Positions 10,552 to 21,589 of a DNA stretch of 64,000 nt are shown here, piece by piece (position 1 is the first letter of the stretch; each line of letters opens with the position of its first letter). The stretch spans positions 101,597,123-101,661,122 of the forward strand of contig OY744531.1 of NCBI GenBank assembly GCA_963556195.1, given 5' to 3'. The DNA comes from Sepiola atlantica. Lineage: Eukaryota > Mollusca > Cephalopoda > Sepiida > Sepiolidae. The notes beneath the pieces were generated by a model. It was not told the origin of the DNA. It did not search any database and saw nothing but the letters and a program-made list of their open reading frames with translations. The position numbers and the translations under genes are program-made.

Positions 10552-11569
10552 TCATTACTATTATTATTTATATAATTTATTATCACTATTTATATTATTG
10601 CTATTATTTATATTACCATTATTATTACTATTATTCATTATTACTATTATTTTTTATATTATTATTATTAATATTTATTATTATTTATATTATTATTTAT
10701 TTATCTATATATTAATACGCTAAGGTGTACGTACGTGTGTCACGCTCTTCAGCGTGGGAGGAGGAGGGCATTGTGGAAGGCGGAGGAGACGCAGAAACGC
10801 TTACCAAATATTTATTTATTATTATTTTTTTTTAAATATTTAAAATTTCTTTTACTTCTTTTTCTTCTTATTATTATTTATATATTAATACAATAGAGTG
10901 TGTGTTATTTATTTTGTGTGTCACGATCTGACACTCCTATTTAAGATTTTCCCCTGACAACGGGGGGGGGGGGTAGGGAGAGGGGAGGGAGGGTGCAAGT
11001 TAGAGTAGAGTCGCGACCGATGGTGACTGCTGAAGAGACAGCTTTTGCCCCGGCAACCGAGTAATATAAATAAATATATATACTTCCATCCCGTCACGCA
11101 AAATTTTGGTGAGTAAAATATGAGCATATTTCTAAACACCGGATAATATCATTAACAGTAAATTATACAGATTGATGTAGAAAACACTGTGGAATTTCCA
11201 CAGGGCCCCGCTAGTTTATATAATTACTATTATTTATATTATTATTTATTTATATTATTATGACTATTATTTGACTCACTAGGAGTTTTCACACAAGTCG
11301 TCATCAGTGATTGCTCACTGGCAATAACGTGTAGGTCTATTTGATGAAATTTTTCAGAGAATTTCATCTCTGATATTCACATTATATATTCTGTGAGATT
11401 TATAAAACGTTGAAATAAGATTGACTAAAATGAGATCCCCAAAGAGGCAGAATTCTCCACTCTATAACAAAGACCAATGTGTATTTATTTGTATATTTTT
11501 AGATGAATAAATAATTTCCCCAACTGAGACGTTATTTTATATTAATACGAATATTAGTATTTTATTTAG

Positions 11570-11700
11570 GAGGTTAGACACAAGGTCAGGTGTGGGTTTT
11601 GATGAAAGTGTTTCTGTGGAACGAACTGGATTCGAACCCGGCACACCCAGGTCCTCAGTCCGCATCGTTAACCGCGTAGCCACCGTACACAAGCGAAGCC
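11570..11700 (-). mobile_element. tRNA-headed SINE sharing the U2-SINE tail
   Basis: Minus strand: a tRNA-like head with A box TGGCTACGCGGTTAACGATG and B box GGGTTCGAATCCAG (11625-11690), a linker of ~25 bases, then CTGACCTTGTGTCTAACCTC and TAAATAAAA at 11570-11590. The tail is the same as in both U2-headed body types (CTGRCCTTGTGYCTAAC...TAAATAAA). Only about 130 bp long, so it is close to a minimal head-plus-tail SINE. Confidence 0.75.
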
Positions 11701-11950
11701 TAATCCCTCTCTCCGCCATTTTGACGGTGGGGGGGGGGGTATACACACGTAAATAAATGATACTTCCCTAACACCCATTGGGTTAGGATTTTTTGTGTAT
11801 ACTTTTTCCGGTTCCCTCACTTAGAATATTAAAACATTTGACTAATATATTCGAACTGAAAAAATACGATGGAAATAATTTGGGCGACACAAATAGGGGT
11901 TAACCGATGAAGAAGTGGTTTCCCCGCATTATGGCGAGAGAGATTTTGTG

Positions 11951-12394
11951 GGTGCTATTTTACTTATAGGGCGATCAAGTTAATTGTGTTCATGTAAAAG
12001 CATTATTTTGTACTTACTCAGTCATATTTTATCTCTCACGCCCCGAAAAAGAATTTTAAAATATCAAGCAGAACTTTAATTAGAACGATTTTTCCATTTC
12101 GATGTTCAACCTGTATTTGTGCCCGAGCCGACATTTTGGGCTGTGAGCGGTCGGTAGAATAGACAAGGGAACACTTATCTGCCCTTAGTTAGCTAACCGG
12201 CCACTCCGAAAATCGCAGACTCGCCATTTCATATAACCCATATGGAAATGGAAAAATCGTTCTAATTAAAGTTCTGCTTGATATTTTAAAATTCTTTTTC
12301 GGGGCGTGAGAGATAAAATATGACTGAGTAAGTACAAAATAATGCTTTTACATGAACACAATTAACTTGATCGCCCTATAAGTAAAATAGCACC
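11951..12394. mobile_element. Foldback element with 150-bp arms
   Basis: Arms 11951-12100 and 12244-12394 are nearly perfect reverse complements (ends GGTGCTATTTTACTTATAGG / complement), enclosing a 143-bp loop. There is no open frame and no obvious target duplication. The high arm identity suggests a recent origin or gene-conversion between the arms. A U2-family SINE starts 16 bases after the right end. Confidence 0.9.
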
Positions 12395-12409
12395 GTAACA
12401 GCTGCGCCC

Positions 12410-12670
12410 GGTATTGTCCGGGCCTGGATTTACGCCGGTCTATCGGTTGTCCATCCTGTGCACTCTCCCAGGCTTTGCCTTCTCACCCTTTGAGAGGTGA
12501 TTGATTTATTGCTAATCGCCTGAGGCGATCCTACCGGGCAATGCCGACGGGGCTGCCCAGGCAATTTTTAAATGGCCAGAGCGCTCAAATTCTCGAGCGC
12601 TGGTTTTCCAATCCCCACTTTCCCGACCTTGTGTCACATCTTACCTTGTGGGAGGAAGATAAATAAAACC
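12410..12670 (+). mobile_element. U2-family SINE, long body, head missing
   Basis: Starts at GGTATTGTCCGGGCCTGG, equivalent to the long-form insert (GGTGTCGTCTTGGCCTTCGG elsewhere), then the body to TCACATCTTACC. Diverged from the other copies: GAGAGGTGATTGATTTATTG replaces GGGGAGGAGTAAGTTTATTG, as in the copy at 33164. It may represent an older subfamily. Confidence 0.75.
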
Positions 12671-12798
12671 ACCGTTTCAAGAGCTACGAAACCATTTAAT
12701 CAGAGCCGGATAATTATTTATTTACTTTTGCTCGTCGGCATGCCTAGCGATAGCAGAGGTGACGATATTACTGACAGGAAAAAAAGTGAATCCGCATG

Positions 12799-13111
12799 TT
12801 GGCTAAGATCAAAGTGTAGTATCTGTTCCGATGGATACTGCACGCCTGTCCTGTGCAGTTCTAGGAGGTCCACCCTCCCAGGCTTCGCCTCCCCTCTTTG
12901 GGGAGGAGTAAGTTTATTGCTTACTGTCTGAGGCGCCCCTACCGGGGAATGCCGACGGGGCTGCCCAGGCAATTTTTAAATGGCCAGAGTGCTCACCTCT
13001 CGAGCGCTGGCTTTTAACCCCACTTGCTCGACCCGATCTTGGGTCACATCTTACTTGTGGGAGTAAGATAAAACTGGCCTTGTGCCTAACTCCGCGAGGA
13101 GTAAATAAACA
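12799..13111 (+). mobile_element. U2-headed SINE, short body, with target duplication
   Basis: The head TTGGCTAAGATCAAAGTG continues with TAGTATCTGTTCC and GATGGATACTGCACGCC, then the body and the tail GGCCTTGTGCCTAACTCC...GAGGAGTAAATAAA. Compared with U2 snRNA, the first ~40 nt match apart from one extra A. The direct repeat GCATGTTG at 12794-12801 and 13112-13119 flanks it, a likely target-site duplication that overlaps the head by a few bases. The GGAGGAGTAAGTTTATTGCT block forms part of a GC-rich core. Confidence 0.9.
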
Positions 13112-13371
13112 GCATGTTGACAGTGCACGTCAGAAGTTCGTCACGACGAAAAGAAAATGAAAAACAGAATTTACAGGTGTGGAAATAGAATAGCTAAAAA
13201 AAAAGAAGACATAGTTTTGAACTGAATAGGTAAATTGCTTAGTCATGACTTTTTTTTGTTCGGCTAAATACTATAAAAATGACCAGCTGGGATGGCTATA
13301 AATGAAAAGATTCTAATAGTGAAAATATAATTATCTATCTCTACCTATATATATACACACCTCCATTTCAT

Positions 13372-13510
13372 TCTTTCCAAATATGATCTAAGGTTAAGAT
13401 CGGATTCTAACTCTGCCTGATGAGATCTCAGTTTATAATAGCTGTTGATCGATAACATCGACATGCCAGTGTCGCAGATTTTGTACATGTCTGTGTAAAT
13501 AAAAATAATC

Positions 13511-13513
<3 letters not shown>
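13372..13513 (-). mobile_element. Half copy of foldback family B
   Basis: One arm only: CAAATATGATCT...GGTTAAGATCGGATTC...TGCCTGATGAGATCTCAG... to ATGTCTGTGTAAATAAA. Identical in order to the arms of the full palindrome at 56201-56479. It ends directly in a (TA)n tract. Confidence 0.85.

Positions 13514-13566
<53 letters not shown>
13513..13566. repeat. (TA)n microsatellite
   Basis: Pure TA run abutting the half-palindrome. Confidence 0.96.
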
Positions 13567-13567
<1 letters not shown>

Positions 13568-14160
13568 CTCATAAGAACCCTGAATTTTGAACATTATAAT
13601 ATTCAACACCAAGTGAGTTTTCTTAACTTTTCATATGATTTGGTTTCTTTATCGTTTTATAAATTTGCATACACCTTGGATACATTTTTCACTGTCATTT
13701 ACTGCATCGATTGCAAACAGATTTCCCGCCTGGATATTTTTTTCGTTTTTGGACTACCTTTCATCACCTGGATCACTTTTAAATCAACCTCTTGGATATC
13801 TTTCCTGAACTGTATAGCTTTAACAAAAAAGTATGTTTTGGGCTGATATATTTAATGTTTTATATACTTTTATGTATTTTTATATATATTTTCAAAGTTT
13901 AATTTTACTACCTGCAGTAATGTCATTGCGGTAATGGTCCTCTGAGGAGAAGAATTTTCTTTGAAAACTCATGAGTAAAGGACTTTAAGGTACTTTGCCT
14001 GAACATTGAATTCTAATAAAATTTGATTCGCACCTTATTTTATTATTTCATTTTATTTTAAAGTATGCCATTAATGCTCTATCCAGTATATTGAGCTTCA
14101 GTTTTATCCGAATGTTCACTAATTAAATATATTAGTTGCCTCTTATATCTTGTTGGATTA
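13567..14160. other. No supported gene
   Basis: A 77-codon open frame at 13613-13846 is hydrophobic and unrecognised; no codon or motif support. Probably chance in AT-rich DNA. Confidence 0.5.
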
Positions 14161-14163
14161 ACT

Positions 14164-14194
<31 letters not shown>

Positions 14195-14196
14195 TA

Positions 14197-14352
14197 GGTT
14201 TAACACTTTTTCATTAATACAAACATTTTTAGCTACACATTTTCAGACATGTTTCGACCTGAAGAGGTCTAGCTGATACACAACTTTGACCGAAATATGT
14301 CTGCAAATGTGTAGCCAAAAATGTTTTGTATTAATGAAAATCTTTTATGCCT
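14197..14352. mobile_element. Foldback element, family C
   Basis: Arms TAACACTTTTTCATTAATAC... (14199-14260) and its complement (14285-14352) enclose CCTGAAGAGGTC. The arms carry ACATTTTCAGACATGTTTCG. Left flank is (TA)n. Confidence 0.8.
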
Positions 14353-14451
14353 AATAAACAGCTCTATTTATTATTGCACACTTTTATATAAACACAGTGA
14401 GGATTCACTGAATTTTACGCTGTGGACGTAAACTTACCTAATTTATCTCTT

Positions 14452-14457
<6 letters not shown>

Positions 14458-14510
<53 letters not shown>
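14458..14510. repeat. (TA)n microsatellite
   Basis: Pure TA run leading into GTATGTATG. Confidence 0.95.
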
Positions 14511-14519
<9 letters not shown>

Positions 14520-14929
14520 GCGCAGGGGCTCGCCTACGTACACAAGCCAAAACTAACCACACACACAGTGCCGGCAGAGTCATAAAATTTGAAGAACAAC
14601 TCTAAGCATTCTGAACAAAATGTACTCAACCACCGCACACGAAGATGACCGGAAAGATAAAAGTCAGAATCCCACATACTTAAAAAAACATAACTTTGAC
14701 CCAGAGAAGCAAAAACTATAAAAACACATACACCCACACACAGAAATATCAAACTGTTAAAAATAAAAACATTTTTTTTAAATGGAAAATATATCTGAAG
14801 GGAGCCGGACGAAGCTCGAAACGCATTATAAAATCACAAAATGATATAATAATAAGATAAACAATTGTTGAAAAAAGTTTTTTCAAATGTTGGTAGCCTC
14901 ACTTCTTATATATATATTATTATTATTTT

Positions 14930-15440
14930 TACTAATGGGTCACCACTTATCAAGGCCCGGAGGCCACTCGAGGATGAAGGTTAATGAGTTTGGCGAGTGG
15001 ATGGTGAGACAACATCGTGATGATTTGTAACTGTTGTGAAGTTGTCCAACAGTAAATAATAAATAAAGGAAGTCAAGTCGAGGGTGGGTTTAACAAGTGT
15101 ATTAACAAAGTAAGAAAGTGACTAGCTCTTGGCTAGACAGTTACAAGACTGTGCTTTGTCTTCCGTGTCTCTGGTGACTCGCACTATTTATAGTGATAAC
15201 CGGTGCAGTTTCTCCTGTGTAAGAACGGCCGGTGTAACAGTAACGATGGTTGAAATTGGGCAGAATTTGATTATTTAAGAGGACGGATCAACAGGAATTT
15301 ACATTGGACTTGAAAACTATGTTGTAGTGAGCAGGGAAGCAGCCCCGCGGTATTGTGTTCCATAGAGGGGTAGTTCTAGGAAACTTTGCTTCATTTCAAC
15401 GAGTCTTTTGTAGTTTTTAGCTGACGAGGAATGTTATTTT
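14930..15440 (-). mobile_element. LINE 3' end (same family as 6487-6975)
   Basis: Minus strand around 15320-15370 encodes LWNTIPRGCFPAHYN then VFKSNVNSC and a stop: the standard C-terminus of a Jockey/CR1-type ORF2. The shared 3' UTR block CCTCGAGTGGCC and GATAAGTGGTGACCCATT follow near 14930-14985. Between these (15000-15300) is extra sequence absent from the 6.5-kb copy. Frame is broken upstream; inactive. Confidence 0.75.
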
Positions 15441-15633
15441 TTGTTGTTGTTGTTAGGTATATCCATTTATTTACGTAAGATCGGATCATACTGAAGGTCA
15501 CTGGTATTTCTTTGTCACATTAATTTTCACTGTACTACTACTATTACTAGTAGTAGAAAAACCGGTTTGAAACCCGGTTTGGAGACGGGAGTGATTCTAT
15601 AAAATACAGTAGTAATACCACTACTAGTAAGTA

Positions 15634-16170
15634 CAAAGTGTCCCAAAACAACGGGAAAATGTTTTTAATGCTTAGCTTCCATTTTGCTTTAATATATTTG
15701 GGAAATATACGTACAATCGAAAGGTATTATTCGAGGTTTTCAAAAATGCATGCATTGCAAAAAAAAAAAAAAAATCAAGGTTTACATAATTTCACGACAC
15801 ATTCTCAAAGTGCTTCCCTTTGCCACTGAGCATCAAATCAACACGTTGTTCAGCTCCTCACATGTGAAACGCGTGCATTATTCTTCAATGCGATTTTGAA
15901 GTTCTTCAAGGTTTCTCGGTTGCTTATATTGAACTTCTCTGGCCTTCAGCGTGCTTCCAAACCAGAAGTTCACCAGTATGAGGTCGAGGAATCAAAGCGG
16001 CCTTGCATCCTCTCGAGATCACATTCTTTTCTCCGAATGATTTTTTCCAAAAACTGAATAAAACTTGATTTGAACTTTCTATACTTCAAATGTCCGCCAT
16101 AAAAGAAAATCAATTTATCATTTTTCACGAATTAAAAGAAACTATTCTTTCGTTTTGAAACATCCTGTTG
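15634..16170 (-). mobile_element. Tc1/mariner-like transposon relic (C-terminal transposase)
   Basis: Minus strand encodes STLKAREVQYKQPRNLEELQ then NRIEE, a stop, CTRFTCEELNNVLI (about 15835-15975). This matches the C-terminal end of DDE-type Tc1/mariner transposases, where a D/N-F-x-x-W/F-G motif is followed by K.xVY...PRNLEELxxRIxEE. The preceding frame is broken and the third catalytic acidic residue is not clear (it reads N). Ends CAAAGTGTCCCAAAAC and CAACAGGATGTTTCAAAAC form imperfect TIRs flanked by TA on both sides, as expected of this superfamily. Internally deleted, dead copy. Confidence 0.75.
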
Positions 16171-16174
16171 TAGT

Positions 16175-16915
16175 AATATTAAAACAGAGTTGGGCTTGAT
16201 ATATGATCATCTGGAGCAAAGAAAAAAATAATTGTTTCCAGGTAGCGATAGCAAGAATTGAGGATCGAATTAAGCTGCAGGTGGCTTTGACTTAAATGAA
16301 ATGCAAAGCCGTTTTATTTTTTAATCGCGTGAACACTGCGACCAAAATAATTATTAAAGTAAACTATCATAGTACTATCGATTAAAGTACTCTTCAGATA
16401 ATGAATACACATTTTTTTTTCGAAATTTCAAGATATACAAAACTATTAGATATTGTTTCCTTTGTGATACTATAGACTGCCCCCACCTCTACACAGTTGG
16501 AATCGCCAGAAAATGTTAGCTCGGGAGTAGATAAGTGAACGACAATAAAGGATCTGCGGATCCATTAAACTCCTCAAACGAATGACGCCATGACAATTAT
16601 TTGTTAGCTTTCTGGGTAGCCAAATAACGCTGGAGAAAGCAAGCTGAGCAAAAAAAAAAAAAGCGGATGTGGCCAGTTCCGGTGGTAGGCTGAGGGATAA
16701 CCGGACATCTAATATTTCCGGTCAAGAGTAAATATATTTGGGAACGCTGGCTGTTAGTGGCAGTTCGGTTCGAGAAGATCGCAAAGACGGGCTCGAGACG
16801 AGCAGATGAAGCAGACGAGTTCGACGAGTAGATGAGTACAAACGGACGATAGTGAATGGTCTCGACAGGCAGATTTGTTTGTGAGATCTCAGTTAAGTTT
16901 TAGCTGATATCCCCA
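16175..16915. other. Moderately GC region, unassigned
   Basis: 16480-16880 is less AT-rich than its surroundings, with GAGACGAGCAGATGAAGC-like degenerate repeats around 16790-16840. It could be part of an LTR or 5' end of a mobile element but no diagnostic end, primer site or coding frame is visible. Confidence 0.35.
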
Positions 16916-16917
16916 AC

Positions 16918-16918
<1 letters not shown>

Positions 16919-16971
<53 letters not shown>
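16919..16971. repeat. (CA)n microsatellite
   Basis: Pure CA run of about 26 units. Confidence 0.97.
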
Positions 16972-16975
<4 letters not shown>

Positions 16976-17252
16976 TTAAACAAGTCAAGTTTACACAATG
17001 TATATATCTGTATTTGCTGCTTTTATTATGAATCAAATTATGAACTGTGCTTTGCACGCCAGCGATCGCCAATACTAGAATCGACACGGCCAGAATAATA
17101 TGAAGAAGTTCGGCGATCGTGGGGGTGGGGGGGCTTTGTTATACACTTTAAAGTGTCAAATTCATCTGTATGTTCATTTTTCTACAAATGACAAATCAAA
17201 TGTATTTACTTGTGCAGGCACCAATAATCCTCCGTTCTATAATAAAGACCAG

Positions 17253-17285
17253 TGTGTGTGTGTATGTGTGTGTGTGTGTGTGTGT
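17253..17285. repeat. (TG)n microsatellite
   Basis: GTGTGTGT with one TA interruption. Confidence 0.93.
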
Positions 17286-17289
17286 AAAA

Positions 17290-18045
17290 ACACTCATTCC
17301 ATTTCATAAACGCATCGCACATTGATTTTGAAAAGTTCGATCAAGGTCGAAATTATGACGAAATTTCAACTTTCGAATTTACCAAATTTGATGTATGGAT
17401 GTGATCCTATTTGATGCAAAATTTCAGGCTGATCAGATAAATAGTTTTTCTATACAATATGGAAAAGTAAGACCCAGATAAGACTTTGACCCATCCTTAC
17501 GTTGTCAGGCGAAGGTATGTAGTCTCACAACTGACTTACGTTCTTGTTTTTTGTTTTTCATTTAGATTCTCACATTTCTAAGCAGGTGCGACTTGAAATG
17601 ATTCAGTCCATAGACTTATTTACACTCCCTTTTTTTTTTTAATAAACAAAAGATGTTATTTTCAAGTTCATTCAATCAATTGCCGATCGCCTGATTATAA
17701 CAATCGTACATTCCACACCATTTCCTTTTTGTGTGATGAGCTCATCCATTGGACAAATTCATTCTACATAAAAAAAGAGAAACTCAAATTACACGTATCG
17801 GACCACTCATTTCGCTTCCGGAAATCAAGAATTACAAAGAGATCGCTTTTCTTTCTTTTTTTACTGTTTGTTGTTTAAGAATTTTAAGTGAATTAATCTG
17901 AGATCTGAAATCGATTTGTTATTGCCGTTAGTGTTAAGTTGGCACAGATCACAGCAATATTCTCTACAGTTGCAGATTAGTAAGCAGCAATTGACTTGCA
18001 AGATCACTAGGACCGGGTTTTACATACAGTTCCCGCTTTTCCCAA
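17290..18045. other. No supported gene
   Basis: AT-rich; nothing recognised beyond a short poly-T run near 17631. Confidence 0.5.
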
Positions 18046-18048
18046 ACT

Positions 18049-18530
18049 TATTTCAGAAAAAAATCAGTTTGAATTTTTGGCACTTCTGTAGTATATATGA
18101 AGCAGCAGATTTTCTGTCCTTCTACTGAAAATAAAGGGAGGTAATTCAACCGGAAGTGATTTTTTTACAACATAAAAAAAAAAATGCAAGACTGATTTGT
18201 TTTTGGGTAACAATGAACAATTTCTTTTTTTTATTATATGAAGTAAAAAAATTTTAAATAAAAAACCCTAACCCTAAACCCTAACCCTAAGAAATCAGGC
18301 GGTGTGCCTGTAAAAAATCTATTGTTTTTTGTGGCTGGTTCATTACATTACCAATGTCTCGAAGATTAATCTCATTTAACTCCATTTTCTAAATACTAAA
18401 TTCAACTTCCGGTGAATTTTGAATGAATGGTACTTGGAGAAAAAACCCCGGAACTCTTCAATTTCGATTTCTTAATCGGCAGCTGCTTCATATATACTAC
18501 AGAAGTGCCGAATTTTTTTTTTCTGAAACA
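18049..18530. mobile_element. Inverted-repeat element with telomeric motif near centre
   Basis: The left arm (18049-18160) and right arm (18402-18530) share GGCACTTCTGTAGTATATAT with GAAGCAGC and an AACCGGAAGTG/CACTTCCGG-type block in inverted order. The middle holds CCCTAACCCTAAACCCTAAC at about 18266-18290. The sequence AAATCAGGCGGTGTGCCTGT to its right resembles 46870-46895. Confidence 0.75.
18264..18290. repeat. Interstitial telomere-like (CCCTAA)n
   Basis: Four CCCTAA-type units (one CCCTAAA). Confidence 0.9.
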
Positions 18531-18780
18531 AAAATAAATATTAGATCCCTTTTTTTGTAAAAAATAGAGCTTATTACAGTAAAAGGTTGATTGTAAATCC
18601 CTACATTATCACTTGGAGATATTTCGCTTGAATTGCCAGCCTCAATTGGTGCGCTTTTCACATAATTGTTAACCTTAAACCTTTATTGGAAAACATTTAT
18701 AAAGCTGGATTGACTTCATAATATTTTACTACATTTGTTCTTCGTGACTATGGTCATGTGTATTTTTGAGAATGACAAAA

Positions 18781-18860
18781 TGGTCCATTTAGTGTTTCGG
18801 TAAAATTGCTGTATGTAAGTTCCACATACAGCAATTTGACTAAAACACTAAATGGACCAT
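18781..18860. repeat. Short near-perfect palindrome
   Basis: TGGTCCATTTAGTGTTTC... is matched by ...ACTAAATGGACCA; arms of ~37 bp around GTAAGTTCCAC. Confidence 0.9.
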
Positions 18861-18971
18861 TCGGAAAATTGAAAAATATAAAAAAAAAGTCTTATCAAGC
18901 AAAAAAACACTCTGTGTTATTTAATAATGTTTGCCTAAATGAAAATATGCTGCTTAAATACACACACACAT

Positions 18972-18999
18972 TATATATATATATATATATATATATATT
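18972..18999. repeat. (TA)n microsatellite
   Basis: TA run. Confidence 0.9.
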
Positions 19000-19038
19000 A
19001 TGACAATATATTTATTAGCATATACTATCAGTACCTTT

Positions 19039-19506
19039 GTGTGTGGCCAGGTCAACCGGAAGACACCGGTGAAGACAGAAAAGCGTCCCTTTAATTTGTC
19101 CATTGTTTCGGGGTCCTTATTCCCTGTATGGTCCAAAATGTTGTTGAATCTATCCACATTCTAAATGAATGCTCACTGATATATTATGTCTGTCTATAAA
19201 TACCTTCATTGATATCCAGTTGTACAAGTACGTCCACTGGGAGTGTGGTGACCTTGTTAAAGACCTCCAAGGAGTGGTGAACCTCTGAAGCATTCATATT
19301 GGAGATGGGTAAGCTAAAAAAAGATGTGCAGTTAGATTCTACTTTGTTGAGCCACTCGTCTCCTTGTGCAGAAAAGTGGATTCAGTACAAAGCTGTATCC
19401 GCTCAAAGCAAATTGACGTATAGGAACTTCTTGGATTCCTGGAATGTCATCAGAACTTAAGAGTTGAATTTTCAAAGTGTCCATACTAGGTCACTAGCCA
19501 ATTCCA

Positions 19507-19549
<43 letters not shown>

Positions 19550-19843
19550 TGTAGATTTCAATTTTGTGTTGAGAATCTGAATAACAGAGCTCAATGTAAT
19601 TTAAACAGAGCAAAACAGAATTATAAAAAATACGACTTTACCCATTGTAAAATGAATTGTTCCAAAATCGAATACTGTCGTCCCGTCGACTAAAACAGTA
19701 CAATTTTAAATAAATACATTTCAAAAGGTGACATTCGTTTTTTTTGGACCATACAGGGAATACGGATCCCAAAACAATTCCCAAATGAAAGGGACACTTT
19801 TCTGTCTTCACCGGTATCTTCCGGTTGACCTGGCCACACACAC
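19039..19843. mobile_element. TIR-type element with ~100-bp inverted ends
   Basis: The left end (19039-19142) and right end (19741-19843) are inverted copies: GTGTGTGGCCAGGTCAACCG at the left outer edge, its complement at the right. Inner edges share TTTTGGACCATACAGGGAAT. The 600-bp interior has no strong open frame and includes a (TA)n tract at 19508-19546. Possibly a non-autonomous DNA transposon; no target duplication recognised. Confidence 0.8.
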
Positions 19844-19849
19844 GTGCAC

Positions 19850-21110
19850 TCTACTTACAACTTTTTAATAAACAAACAAAACAGCGAAGCATCCAAAATA
19901 CTTTTTTCTTTTAAAACATGTTAATATTTATATTGAGGGGGAGGGGAATTATATTGTATATTTATTATTTAATGTAGGATGCGTTTATCCTTTTATTTAC
20001 AAAACTTTTTGAATTCTCGTTCTAAAATGTTTATGTGTCACTATTTACTTGTCTTCCCACGAGGGCAGAATGCATAATAAAATATTATACTGTGCGGCTA
20101 TCGCACATGACAAAAATCGAGAAAGACTGACCTTCCTTGATATGTATACAATCAAATATAAAAAAAACCCCGAATAGTTAATTAATGAAAGGTCGTTTTG
20201 AAAAGCAATATACAAATAAGTTAACCCTACGACGTTGTTCGCATAGACATGACTGAGTATATTAGAAAGCTGTTTATCTTCTATCATGAATATGAATTTG
20301 GCCTTTTAATCTCACTGTCAGTGCGACAGGGCTCAACTTTATAGATATACAGATATTAAATGGACGAATATTAAAATTTTCCGTTTGTGTTTTTTTTTAT
20401 GATTTGTGATTTGAAGTCGATAATAAATTGAAACTTAAAAAAACGAGGTGATTTATATCAAAAATTGCCGGATGTATTTCACCCATATTCATGCCAGCCA
20501 TCTGTTACCACTAATTTCACTTCTTTCGGATGGTACAGTGTTTGTCATACCCTGTTGGAACTCCTAGTCTTTTTAAAAGTCAAACAGAAGTGCTCACTTC
20601 GAGAACCAGGATCCTTAACATAAAGGGATGTTGTGGGCCATCTAATGTATCAACATTCACGACAATAAAGAATATATGCAGTTCAAATAAATGCAATGTG
20701 ATTAACAGAACAAATAAATCAAGCAATTCATTCGATTCCAAACAATTTACTAATAGAAAGGGTTAATGCGAGTGTATGCGTGTGTGTGTGTAAAAGAGCA
20801 GCCACTTTTAACACTACCCACCTAAGAGTTATTGCTCTTGTACTAACAGTCAGAAACATCAGCAAGACACGCTGTCAATCCTATAACCTCCACCATCAGA
20901 AAAAGAGTGACCCGGACTGGTCATTTGAAACTGAGTGACAAACACGTATCCTCATGTTGTCCAAAAGAGAAAGAGAGATAAGGACAAGCACTGGGAGTCT
21001 TTGAAGTTCGCCTGCGATAGTACCGCTGCGCCTGACTAATAGACCAAGAAGGAGTGCAAGCTGGGCAATAAGCAAATTATAAGTTTGCAAACCGGATATT
21101 TTGTTTGAGT
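19850..21110. other. No supported gene
   Basis: AT-rich. Open frames of 60-80 codons at 20045-20287, 20530-20766 and 20896-21138 have no recognisable motif. The last may be a decayed extension of the LINE fragment just to its right. Confidence 0.45.
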
Positions 21111-21345
21111 CTTCAACTCTCGGAAGGTTGTCATCCATGATTAAGTGTTAGGATTATGATGAAAATTATTAGATAATTCTGACAATTTATTTCTTTTGTT
21201 TCCTTCATTGAATGGGTTTGTACGTTCATATCCCGGAGAAGTTTGTGATTTTAATTTTGGAATAATGATTCTGGTGTCCGTCTGCACTCGCTTATTATGT
21301 GGTTTACTGTTTCTTCCTTTTACCACAGAGTCTACATTTACTGGT
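21110..21345 (-). mobile_element. LINE ORF2 zinc-knuckle fragment
   Basis: Minus strand AAATGTAGACTCTGTGG gives KCRLCG, and the following AACAGTAAACCACATAATAA and GCGAGTGCAG correspond to TVNHIxSEC once a small frame shift is allowed. The DNA is clearly homologous to 62770-62815. This CRLCG-x-TVNHI-x-SEC block is the C-terminal zinc-binding segment of many animal endonuclease/reverse-transcriptase LINEs. The frame is broken by the shift; non-functional. Confidence 0.6.
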
Positions 21346-21488
21346 TTTCTAGGTTGTGTATATTTTTGCTTTGATAGGCCTTCCTTCTTCCCTCCCGCAG
21401 TGTTACAGTGACAAGATGACTGAAGTAATGAAAACTTAAATATTCTCGGAGAGAATCATAAGATTTAGTTAATTTTGCCTTTGTGCAG

Positions 21489-21585
21489 TAGGTAATTATT
21501 TGCAGTAGGTAATTATTTGCAGTAGGTAATTATTTGCAGTAGGTAATTATTTGCAGTGGGTAATTATTTGCAGTAGGTAATTATT
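21489..21585. repeat. 17-bp minisatellite, ~6 copies
   Basis: Unit TAGGTAATTATTTGCAG; one unit carries TGGGTAA. Confidence 0.95.
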
Positions 21586-21589
21586 TCTT

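Noticed and set aside
11625..11695. A functional tRNA gene
   Set aside because: A and B boxes are good but the acceptor stem does not pair and the sequence continues into the SINE tail.
12718..12972. Conserved minus-strand frame through the SINE body as a small protein
   Set aside because: The same frame appears in several SINE copies (for example 33639 and 46866) because the body is shared; indels break it in others.
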